From positions 1 to 26,958 of the forward strand of contig CAZCJL010000098.1 in NCBI GenBank assembly GCA_964498785.1: a stretch of 26,958 nucleotides of DNA. The letters are read 5' to 3'. This stretch comes from Mariaggregatimicrobium sp964498785 (GTDB lineage Bacteria; Zhuqueibacterota; Zhuqueibacteria; Thermofontimicrobiales; Thiofontviventaceae). Both the position numbers and the translations under genes were made by a program. The notes below the pieces were generated by a model. The model was not told the origin of the DNA. It worked only from the letters and a program-made list of their open reading frames with translations, and did no database searches. This document shows positions 1 through 7,113 of this stretch, in pieces. Position 1 is the stretch's first letter. Each line of letters starts with the position of its first letter.

Positions 1-150
1 AAGAGAATCCGAAAGCTTTGATGCACACCATCAATTATTGAATGGATACAAAATTAACTTTATTAATATTATTTTTAACCAGATATTCAGAAAATGGTCT
101 GTTCATTGTCATTTTTAATGTTAGTTTATCTTTTGAAATTATTAAAATTA

Positions 151-1575
151 TTAGGTAGTTTTCCAGATTATATCATTTAGTTCTGATTTCTCAAATAAAG
201 AAATTCCCTGGTCCAAACCATAGTTTAATACTTTTGATAGAGTTCTTAATTTTTGATGGTGAGTATATGTCTGTCGATCGTTTTTTAAGGGAAAAATTGT
301 ATTGTTAGTTAATAATGGGTCTATATTTTTATCCATCCCATGTTGCACAACCGCTCGATCCCAGGCAACTGTATGCGGGATTGGAGAAAATGAGGTTAAC
401 CGGACTTTTGCGCCGAGAGAATTCACGAAAATCATACTGTCAACAACTTCATCAAGCGCCTGACCCGGCAGCCCCATGATCACATATACATCGATGTGTT
501 TTCTGTTAAAGTTAGCTTTTTCAAGATTATCTAACGCATTGCTCAGGGAATCGTCAGTAACTTTATGGTTCATCTCTTTTTGTCGATCTTTGTTCGAGCT
601 TTCATAACTCAACCGGATTGTTTTAAAATGTGTTTTGAACATCATTTTTGCCATGTCTGTATCGATCTTCCCGGGATGAAGACCATTTGGCGTATGAAAG
701 TTCACATTTATGGATTTGCAAAGACATCCCTCCAAAATTTTTATGATGTGTGATTGTTTGTTTATTAACAGTGCATCATCAAGAAAAGCAAACTGATGCA
801 CATGTCTTTTCCGGTAGTGATATTCAATGTGATCAATAATTTTGTACGCTTCTTTTTGTTCAAAAGGCCCTGATAATAAATGGGACGCGCAAAATGAACA
901 TCGATAAGGGCAGCCTTTGGATGTTATTACCGGAATTGACGCCAATGTTTCGTAATAATGGTAGGATGGGGCCGGCATATCTTTCCATTTTTCCGGAAAC
1001 TGATTCCAGTCCGATTCATTATCTGTAAGTTGATTTACTGTTTGCAGAGCCTGCTTTTCACCAGGGCCTTTAATGACGATATCCGCTCCTGAAAAATTTA
1101 CCGCATGTGCGTAGAAAAAAGTCGCGTATACACCGCCTAATATTATTTTCACGTCCGGAAATACTTGTTTTAACACCTCAATCGCTTTGAACGGCCCCGG
1201 ATACCAGTATGTCATCATCGATGTGATGAGGATAACATCTGGCTTTGGAATGTGTGTTAATGCTGTCTTGAAAATATTCTGCGGCATTCCATAGCGGCAG
1301 AATTTTCGGGTGATATCTGCAAGTATTTGAGGTTTGTCGACTTCTTGTCTAAGAAATTTACCAGTTCCAAATTTATGTTTTATCGATATGTGCTTTTTTG
1401 ATTTTTGTGCGATTAACGGGTGAAACCGATCCATGCAATCAATCAAATAGGTTTTATATCCGAAACGTTCCAGAATGGTTCCGATTGAAAGCAGCCCGAT
1501 TGGTTTAATCCAGAAATCATAAGCTGCAAAATCGTAAATCCATGGATTGACCAGTAAAATAGTATTGTTTTTCAT
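151..1575 (-). CDS. B12-binding-domain radical SAM protein
   Basis: 474 residues, complete. The N-terminal ~170 residues look like a cobalamin-binding fold (LLVNPWIYDFAAYDFW near the start, then KIILGGVYATF at about 144-154 and GPGEKQ at 170-175). The radical SAM core follows, with cysteines C222, C226 and C229 in GCPYRCSFC, a CxxxCxxC site for a 4Fe-4S cluster that splits S-adenosylmethionine. This is the layout of the class B / BchE-like family, which includes methyltransferases and ring-forming enzymes acting on lipids, pigments or antibiotics. The substrate cannot be told from sequence. It starts downstream of a terminator that ends the slipin operon, so it probably has its own promoter. 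Family assignment is firm; function is open. Confidence 0.9.
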   Translation of the reverse strand: MKNNTILLVNPWIYDFAAYDFWIKPIGLLSIGTILERFGYKTYLIDCMDRFHPLIAQKSKKHISIKHKFGTGKFLRQEVDKPQILADITRKFCRYGMPQNIFKTALTHIPKPDVILITSMMTYWYPGPFKAIEVLKQVFPDVKIILGGVYATFFYAHAVNFSGADIVIKGPGEKQALQTVNQLTDNESDWNQFPEKWKDMPAPSYHYYETLASIPVITSKGCPYRCSFCASHLLSGPFEQKEAYKIIDHIEYHYRKRHVHQFAFLDDALLINKQSHIIKILEGCLCKSINVNFHTPNGLHPGKIDTDMAKMMFKTHFKTIRLSYESSNKDRQKEMNHKVTDDSLSNALDNLEKANFNRKHIDVYVIMGLPGQALDEVVDSMIFVNSLGAKVRLTSFSPIPHTVAWDRAVVQHGMDKNIDPLLTNNTIFPLKNDRQTYTHHQKLRTLSKVLNYGLDQGISLFEKSELNDIIWKTT

Positions 1576-1596
1576 AGCGATGATAATTTTTATTGT

Positions 1597-1635
1597 TGAA
1601 ATAAAGACGGAGCCTGCCGGATAAGCCAGGCTCCG
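1597..1635 (-). terminator. Rho-independent terminator of the slipin operon
   Basis: On the minus strand a 9-bp stem (CGGAGCCTG at 1627-1635 pairing with CAGGCTCCG at 1608-1616) is followed by the T-rich run TCTTTATTT. It lies about 35 nt after the slipin stop codon and just upstream of the radical SAM gene, so it separates the two transcripts. Confidence 0.65.
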
Positions 1636-1669
1636 CGGTATGACTCAAAAATCTGCACCATGATTACAG

Positions 1670-2419
1670 TTATTTTTTTATTTTATCGAAAAATATTTTG
1701 AAGAGATCTATAGGAATAGGAAATACAACAGTAGAATTATTTTCTGATGCCACATCGGTAAGTGTTTGCAGAAAACGAAGCTGCAGCGCCATCGGATGCG
1801 CCTCGATTACGCTGGCGGCTTCTGACAGTTTTTCCGAGGCTTCGTATTCACCTGCTGCATGGATCACTTTTGCGCGTCGTTCTCGTTCGGATTCTGCCTG
1901 TCTTGCCATGGCTCGTTGCATTTCCTGAGGTAAATCGACATGCTTAATTTCAACCAAACTGACCTTAATTCCCCAGGGATCTGTTTGATTATCAATAATT
2001 TCCTGCAGCTCCTGATTTATTTTATCACGGGCTGATAATAATTCGTCCAAATCCGCCTGTCCCAAAATGCTGCGAAGCGTGGTTTGCGCTAACTGAGATG
2101 TTGCAAACAGATAGTCTTCCACTTCGACAACCGCTTTGGTTGGTTCAATCACCCGAAAATAGAGAACTGCATTTACTTTTATCGAGACATTGTCCTTTGT
2201 GATTACATCCTGTGGCGGAACGTCCATCGCAAGTGTTCTGAGGCTTATTTTTACCATGCGATCAATCATCGGAATGAGTAAAATAAGTCCTGGACCTTTG
2301 GCGCCGGCGAGACGCCCCAATCGGAAAATAACACCGCGCTCATATTCTTTCAAAATTTTGATAGCGCTTGCCAGGATAAAGAACACGATAATTAGTACAG
2401 GAACTAAAAAGTTTTGCAT
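1670..2419 (-). CDS. Slipin (stomatin-like SPFH/band 7 membrane protein)
   Basis: 249 residues. An N-terminal membrane segment (FLVPVLIIVFFILASAIKIL) is followed by the SPFH/band 7 signature EYERGVIFRLGRLAGAKGPG and the typical stretch LAMDVPPQDVITKDNVSIKVNAVLYFRV. The C-terminal half is a charged helical region (RQAESERERRAKVIHAAGEYEA) used for oligomerisation. Slipins form ring-like assemblies that organise membrane microdomains. A good Shine-Dalgarno (AAGGAG) lies 7 nt before the ATG. It sits 31 nt downstream of the long-form nfeD gene, the conserved partner: in Pyrococcus the NfeD protease domain cleaves stomatin near its C-terminus. The pair is therefore likely to act together in membrane quality control. 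Confidence 0.93.
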   Translation of the reverse strand: MQNFLVPVLIIVFFILASAIKILKEYERGVIFRLGRLAGAKGPGLILLIPMIDRMVKISLRTLAMDVPPQDVITKDNVSIKVNAVLYFRVIEPTKAVVEVEDYLFATSQLAQTTLRSILGQADLDELLSARDKINQELQEIIDNQTDPWGIKVSLVEIKHVDLPQEMQRAMARQAESERERRAKVIHAAGEYEASEKLSEAASVIEAHPMALQLRFLQTLTDVASENNSTVVFPIPIDLFKIFFDKIKK

Positions 2420-2450
2420 AATATTTCTCCTTAATCTGAAAATCTATATG

Positions 2451-3749
2451 TTAACTAATTTTTGTGACTTTTAATTTTAAACCGTCAACATTTTCCACAA
2501 TTATTTTTTCTCCCTTTTTGATCAGTTCATCGCTAAAGGCTTTCCAATATTCTCCGTGAACCTTCACATCTCCCTCTGGCGCAATTTTTGAAATTGCAAT
2601 CCCAGTTTCTCCGATTATTCCCTCCTTGCCGGTTGTTACTTTTGTTAATTTTGTTTTTAAAGCCATGCTGATGGCAAAAATAAAGAAAGCAGCCACGGTA
2701 ATTGTGACAGCTAATATAATGGTTAGCGGAAGATGGATATTCATGGTGGGAGTGCTTTTAAATAACATTAATGATCCGAGTAACATAGCGACAATCCCTC
2801 CGATTGTTAAAACGCCGTAACTTGTAATTTTAACTTCCAGAATGAACAGAATAGTAGCAAATAAAATAAGAAGAATCCCGGCTGCGTTCACCGGTAGCTG
2901 TTGTAATGCGAAAAAAGCCAGAATCAAAAAGATACCGCCGAGAACGCCAGGAAATATTGCACCTGGATTGGATAGTTCAAAATAAATTCCGAGAATTCCC
3001 AACATCATTAAAATATATGCGATCGATGGATTGGATATCATGTCCAGAATTTTTGCACGTATATTCATTTCATGTACAATAATTTTAGCTTTTTTTGTTT
3101 TTAGCGTTACAATACCCGTGTCGACCTCGGCTGTTTTTCCGTTGAGTAAAACGAGCAAGCTATCGACATTGGGGCAGATATAATCGATGACATTATTTTC
3201 AAGCGCTTCGGTTTCTGTGGCAGAGATGCTCAGTTTTACCGCCTGAACGACCCATTCCGGATTGCGACCCCGTTTTTCTGCAATTGATTGATTGAAAGAT
3301 GCCCACCAGTTTGTGGCTTTCTGAATTCCGACATCCGAGGAATCTGTTTTACCGCCACCAGTTACAGGATGCGCCGCGCCAATACTTGTTCCGGGAGCCA
3401 TAACCGCAAAATGAGCGGCAATTGTGATAGATACTCCGGCAGAAACCGCTCCTGCACCACTGGGAGAAACGTAAACCACTAATGGTACATTAGAACTCAG
3501 CATTCGCTTCACAATTTTTTGCGTCGCTGATAGGAGACCTCCGGGTGTATCAAGTTCAATAATCAGACATCTGGCGTTGTTCGTTTCCGCCCGGTCGATT
3601 GCTTCAATTATAAAATTACCTGATGCAGGATTAATTGTGCCGCCCTGAATTTGGATGAGATCGACATGTGCGGTTTGGGCAAATATTGACTGTGCATTTA
3701 TGAGCGAAACTAAAAAAAATGCTAAGATAAAAACGTGGCGTATTTTCAT
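2451..3749 (-). CDS. nfeD: Long-form NfeD membrane serine protease
   Basis: 432 residues. A signal peptide (about 1-25, cleavage near FAQ-TA) is followed by a ClpP-like serine protease domain. The likely nucleophile is S103 in SGAGAVSAG and the likely base is K144. Their spacing of 41 residues equals that of the Ser-Lys dyad described for Pyrococcus 1510-N (S97/K138). TPGG at 68-71 and PGTSIGAAHPV at 119-129 are also typical. A block of about four membrane helices (about 240-360) and a C-terminal OB-fold NfeD domain (about 370-432) complete the long form. The DUF2905 stop codon directly abuts its ATG, and slipin follows, so the three genes form one operon. Confidence 0.93.
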   Translation of the reverse strand: MKIRHVFILAFFLVSLINAQSIFAQTAHVDLIQIQGGTINPASGNFIIEAIDRAETNNARCLIIELDTPGGLLSATQKIVKRMLSSNVPLVVYVSPSGAGAVSAGVSITIAAHFAVMAPGTSIGAAHPVTGGGKTDSSDVGIQKATNWWASFNQSIAEKRGRNPEWVVQAVKLSISATETEALENNVIDYICPNVDSLLVLLNGKTAEVDTGIVTLKTKKAKIIVHEMNIRAKILDMISNPSIAYILMMLGILGIYFELSNPGAIFPGVLGGIFLILAFFALQQLPVNAAGILLILFATILFILEVKITSYGVLTIGGIVAMLLGSLMLFKSTPTMNIHLPLTIILAVTITVAAFFIFAISMALKTKLTKVTTGKEGIIGETGIAISKIAPEGDVKVHGEYWKAFSDELIKKGEKIIVENVDGLKLKVTKIS

Positions 3750-3971
3750 TTATCTTCTCTTTAATAAATAAATAATGACCGAAATTACCAGGCTGATTAT
3801 AATGCTCGATGTTAACGGAAAATAAATAGTGAAATTCTTTTTCTTGATCAATATATCACCTGGAAGATGACCAATTAAAGGCAACTTTTTAATATACATT
3901 AAAATTAAGCCAAAGACAACAAAAATAATTCCGATTAATAATACGGCTTTGCCAGCGCTTTGAGCGTTCAT
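3750..3971 (-). CDS. DUF2905 small membrane protein
   Basis: 73 residues with two predicted membrane helices (about 8-27 and 52-70) around the family motif LPLIGHLPGDILIKKKNFTIYFPL. This matches the DUF2905 family, whose function is not known. It is the first gene of the operon, and its stop codon touches the nfeD start, so translation is probably coupled. It may be an accessory of the NfeD/slipin module, but only gene order supports that. Confidence 0.85.
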   Translation of the reverse strand: MNAQSAGKAVLLIGIIFVVFGLILMYIKKLPLIGHLPGDILIKKKNFTIYFPLTSSIIISLVISVIIYLLKRR

Positions 3972-4079
3972 CGTTCAACTCGTTAAATTTAGGAAAGAAT
4001 TTATATTCTAACTCGGTATATTTAAATTAATTTCAATGGATTAGAACCAGATAGATATATTCAAAAAAAAAAATATTTC

Positions 4080-4109
4080 TTGACTTTTAACAGAATTTTT
4101 TATTAATTA
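4080..4109 (+). promoter_or_regulatory. Candidate sigma-70 promoter of the 6S RNA
   Basis: TTGACT (4080-4085) and TAATTA (4104-4109) are 18 nt apart. The downstream edge is 7 nt before position 4117, where the closing stem of the RNA begins. It points in the + direction, away from the DUF2905-nfeD-slipin operon. The -10 is only a moderate match. Confidence 0.4.
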
Positions 4110-4116
4110 TAGCATC

Positions 4117-4300
4117 AAATCCCTGCAAGTGTACGGTGGGATAATTATAAAGAGCCAACACCTACATTATGGGAGCTTCGCTCTGGACGTGTATTACAAG
4201 CCTCTCTGCCAACGGCGGATAGTGGAAGTAAAAAGCGTTTGGGCTGGTACCCACCGTGTCAAACACGGTTCTTTATAACCCCATCTCGTTGCAGGGATTT
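4117..4300 (+). ncRNA. ssrS: Probable 6S RNA
   Basis: A 184-nt non-coding segment that folds as one long interrupted hairpin. The ends pair perfectly over 12 bp (AAATCCCTGCAA at 4117-4128 with TTGCAGGGATTT at 4289-4300). A second 9-bp stem follows (TTATAAAGA at 4145-4153 with TCTTTATAA at 4270-4278). A 3'-side hairpin (ACCGTGT 4253-4259 / ACACGGT 4263-4269) sits next to the central region, as in known 6S RNAs. Length equals that of E. coli 6S RNA (184 nt). 6S RNA mimics an open promoter and binds housekeeping RNA polymerase in stationary phase. Strand choice rests on a TTGACT-type promoter upstream on the + strand. No covariance search was possible, so another structured RNA remains an alternative. 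Confidence 0.62.
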
Positions 4301-4306
4301 TTCATT

Positions 4307-4621
4307 TTACGAGATGTCGAAAAGTGTGTCCAGTCTCATTCGATCAAAAATATCTTTCATTAGCGGTTGCAGGTTCCATAATTTTAATGTCTTACCCATC
4401 TTTGTGATTTCACCTCTTGCTTTTATTAAAACCCCAATACCTGAACTATTCATGACGCTTACATTGCTCATATTAATTATAAAAGTGTCCACATCCATTG
4501 TTAGCGTCTGATTTATTTCTTCAGAGAAAATATCCGTCACACCAAGATAAATTCTTTTCTCAAGGACTGTTATCAATAATTCTTTTTCTTGTTCCGTTAC
4601 GCGGATAGTTTGAAAAGCCAT
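4307..4621 (-). CDS. STAS-domain protein (anti-sigma factor antagonist type)
   Basis: 104 residues, a single STAS domain. The segment VMNSSGIGVLIKARG (about 56-70) aligns with the phosphorylation loop of SpoIIAA/RsbV-type antagonists; S59 would be the regulated serine. The usual Asp before it is Asn (N58) here. Such proteins bind a HPK-type kinase/anti-sigma factor in the unphosphorylated state and free a sigma factor, or serve in other signalling switches. No kinase, phosphatase or sigma gene is adjacent. The stop codon is 6 nt from the 3' end of the convergent 6S RNA candidate. The gene lies 8 nt downstream of the small membrane-protein gene, suggesting co-transcription. Confidence 0.85.
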   Translation of the reverse strand: MAFQTIRVTEQEKELLITVLEKRIYLGVTDIFSEEINQTLTMDVDTFIINMSNVSVMNSSGIGVLIKARGEITKMGKTLKLWNLQPLMKDIFDRMRLDTLFDIS

Positions 4622-4629
4622 AAGTTCAC

Positions 4630-4971
4630 CTATATTTTATAACTCTGTGGATCCAACACAAATTGTTGACATGTGTCGTTTTGATTGACAGTTTTATTTT
4701 TGAGCCGGCATTTAAGATAAAAATATGCCCCACTTTCACCATGAAAATAAACAATGCGATGTTTACAATATTGGCATGTTTTATCAATCCGGATGACCTT
4801 TTCAGATGTTAGCGTATCAAAATCATTTATTGCTTTTTCAAAATTGACAAATAAAGCCATAATTTTTTGGGCTAATTTTTTAATTCGAAAAAGCATTATG
4901 AATTGAACAACAACAAGGCATAACAATATTAGGAACAGAAAAACGACTAAATCAGAAACATTGGTATCCAT
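4630..4971 (-). CDS. Small membrane protein with a four-cysteine tail
   Basis: 113 residues, family not recognised. One N-terminal membrane helix (about 8-28, LVVFLFLILLCLVVVQFIML) is followed by a short basic/helical linker and a C-terminal domain with CQYCKHR, then C in LKCRLKN and C in DTCQQF. Four cysteines in CxxC...C...C order suggest a small zinc- or cluster-binding knuckle on the cytoplasmic side. It is 21 nt downstream of the YifB gene and 8 nt upstream of the STAS gene, so the three may be one transcript. Function is unknown. Confidence 0.7.
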   Translation of the reverse strand: MDTNVSDLVVFLFLILLCLVVVQFIMLFRIKKLAQKIMALFVNFEKAINDFDTLTSEKVIRIDKTCQYCKHRIVYFHGESGAYFYLKCRLKNKTVNQNDTCQQFVLDPQSYKI

Positions 4972-4992
4972 GATGAATATTTTCTCTTTTGT

Positions 4993-6528
4993 TTAAATGA
5001 AATTATATCGATCAAGGCTCCGATATTGTATGGCCTCGCTCACGTGCATCGGTAGAATACGGTCGCTGTGTTCCAGGTCTGCTATGGTGCGGCTTACTTT
5101 CAGAATTCTGTCATAAGCCCGAGCCGATAGACCCAGTTTTGTGATCGCTGTTTTTAGCAGGTTTTCACCCTCAGTATCTAAACTGCAAAAATATCGGATG
5201 TCCTTTGTTTCCATTCGAGCGTTACAAAAAATATGTTTCTTGTCTTTAAATCGCTGTAATTGAGTTTTACGTGTGCGTTTTACACGATCCCGGATTGTTT
5301 CCGATGTATCGCCCTTATAAATGCTGGTTAAGTCGCTGTATTTAACTGAGGGCACTTCAATATGAATGTCGATTCGGTCAAGCAGGGGCCCTGAAACTCT
5401 CGATAAATAACGCTGAATTTGCGGGGGGGTGCACGAACATTCGTTGTTTGGGTCAGTGCTATATCCGCAGGGACAGGGATTCATCGCAGCGGCAAGCATA
5501 AATTCTGCCGGGTATGTTAGCGACAGCAATGCTCTCGAAATCGTTACTTTACCATCTTCCAGTGGCTGGCGCATGACTTCCAGCACGTTTTTTCGAAATT
5601 CCGGCAACTCATCGAGAAACAAAACGCCATGATGTGAAAGGCTCACTTCTCCCGGACGCGGAACCTGCCCGCCGCCGATCAATCCGGCGTCGGATATTGT
5701 ATGATGCGGCGATCGAAACGGGCGTGTTGCTATCAGCGCTGTATTGGAAGCAAGCAAGCCTGCCACAGAATGAATCTTTGTTGTTTCCAGCGCTTCGTCC
5801 AGTGTAAGATCCGGCAGAATTGTTGACAGTCGTTTTGCAAGCATTGTTTTCCCGGAACCAGGAGGTCCGATCATCAAAATATTGTGTCCACCGGCGGCTG
5901 CTACTTCCAGCGCTCGTTTTACATGCTCCTGACCCTTCACATCCTGGAAATCGACATGAGATTTACGACTTTCAGAAAATACTTCATTCAAATCAATGGT
6001 AAAAGGCTGTGGCTTGGTTTCACTTTCAAAAAACGCAACTGCTTCATTTAGACTTTCAACAGGATATACATTTATACCCTGAGCCATGGCCGCTTCTTTC
6101 GCGTTTTTCTTCGGAAGAACTATTCCTTTGAATTTTTTATGGCTGATTTCGACAGAAATGGGCAACGCACCATGGATTGGTCTCAGTGCACCGTCCAGTG
6201 ACAGCTCGCCGAGGATCACATAGTCTGATATTTGTTCCTGCGTAAGTACGCCGGATGCTGTTAAAATCCCTACAGCAATTGAAAGGTCAAATGCAGAGCC
6301 TTCTTTTTTTATATCAGCCGGAGCTAAATTGATTGTGATACGTTTTTGAGGAAATGGCAAATCAGAGTTTTTAATAGCCGCGCTCACGCGCTCTTTAGAT
6401 TCTTTTACTGCATTATCTGGTAGGCCCACGATCGCAAAGGCAGGAAGCTGACTTTCTAAATGAGTTTCTACGTCTACCGGATAAGCATCAATGCCCAATA
6501 CCGCGGCACATAATACTTTTGCTAACAT
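4993..6528 (-). CDS. YifB/ComM family Mg-chelatase-like AAA+ ATPase
   Basis: 511 residues, full length for the family. An N-terminal Lon-protease-like ChlI domain (about 1-170, with AFAIVGLPDNAVKESKERV and ITINLAPADIKKEGSAFDL) precedes the AAA+ core. Walker A is GPPGSGKT at 221-228, the arginine/histidine segment is RPFRSPHHTISDAGLIGG, Walker B is LFLDELPEF, and the family cysteine block is PCPCGY...CSC. In Vibrio, ComM is a hexameric helicase that drives branch migration during natural transformation; the family is far broader than competent species. It is the first gene of a likely operon with the four-cysteine membrane protein and the STAS gene. Confidence 0.95.
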   Translation of the reverse strand: MLAKVLCAAVLGIDAYPVDVETHLESQLPAFAIVGLPDNAVKESKERVSAAIKNSDLPFPQKRITINLAPADIKKEGSAFDLSIAVGILTASGVLTQEQISDYVILGELSLDGALRPIHGALPISVEISHKKFKGIVLPKKNAKEAAMAQGINVYPVESLNEAVAFFESETKPQPFTIDLNEVFSESRKSHVDFQDVKGQEHVKRALEVAAAGGHNILMIGPPGSGKTMLAKRLSTILPDLTLDEALETTKIHSVAGLLASNTALIATRPFRSPHHTISDAGLIGGGQVPRPGEVSLSHHGVLFLDELPEFRKNVLEVMRQPLEDGKVTISRALLSLTYPAEFMLAAAMNPCPCGYSTDPNNECSCTPPQIQRYLSRVSGPLLDRIDIHIEVPSVKYSDLTSIYKGDTSETIRDRVKRTRKTQLQRFKDKKHIFCNARMETKDIRYFCSLDTEGENLLKTAITKLGLSARAYDRILKVSRTIADLEHSDRILPMHVSEAIQYRSLDRYNFI

Positions 6529-6770
6529 AGCGCTCCCTTTTTTAACGAATTAATATATACGAATTTATTCATAAATAGTCAATGAAAAAATCCATTCAAT
6601 TAAAAAAAATTATCTATTTTAGCAAATTTAGACAAATTTATATCGAATTCCCTTTTAGCATACATAAAATCGAATAGTGTATTAGGCAAATGATTACAAT
6701 TTAACGTCTTTGCAATCAAGAAATACCTAAAATTCTAAAATGAAAATTTACTATTCAGCATCGAGCTGTC

Positions 6771-7077
6771 GGGGCTGTATTAAAAGTCCCGAATTTGTAT
6801 TTTGCAAATTCATGAGGAATTGCGATCCAATCGCTGCTCTACTAAAAAATATTACATAACCTGCATTACTCACAAATCGTGCCACAGAAGGTATCCCTCC
6901 GCACAGAAATCACAGAGAAACAATAACGTGTGTGCACATTACTTTTCAAACTGAGTTAAGAAAAATTCGAGTTAATATTGTTTGCCTAACGTTTTGAAAA
7001 TAAAAGCTCTGTGTACTCTGAACCTCTGTGGTTATGACTTTTTCAGGATAAGAAAGATTAACTTTTGATACAGCCCC
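6771..7077. mobile_element. MITE-like element bounded by 17-bp inverted repeats
   Basis: GGGGCTGTATTAAAAGT (6771-6787) recurs as the inverse complement of ACTTTTGATACAGCCCC (7061-7077), 16 of 17 matching. The 307-bp interior has no coding capacity. It carries degenerate CACAGAG-type motifs near 6895-6920 and their inverted counterparts (CTCTGTG) near 7008-7032, so the arms can partly pair. The terminal sequence resembles ends seen in some IS families (from memory), so a non-autonomous derivative is plausible. No clear target-site duplication was seen. It fills most of the 585-base gap between the YifB start and the protease stop. Confidence 0.5.
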
Positions 7078-7113
7078 ACTCCATTAAAATACTCCTAAAA
7101 GCGCTTCTTAAAA

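Noticed and set aside
1..150. Possible partial gene at the left edge on the minus strand
   Set aside because: Only a short AT-rich frame of about 26 codons with an early stop is visible; nothing supports a real gene.
4117..4300. Reading the structured RNA on the minus strand, or as SRP RNA, RNase P RNA or tmRNA
   Set aside because: The minus strand lacks a comparable promoter at the stem, and the conserved motifs I know for the other RNAs are absent; 6S layout and length fit best.
4239..4511. 90-residue plus-strand open frame over the 3' half of the RNA and the STAS gene
   Set aside because: It crosses the RNA closing stem and is antisense to the STAS domain.
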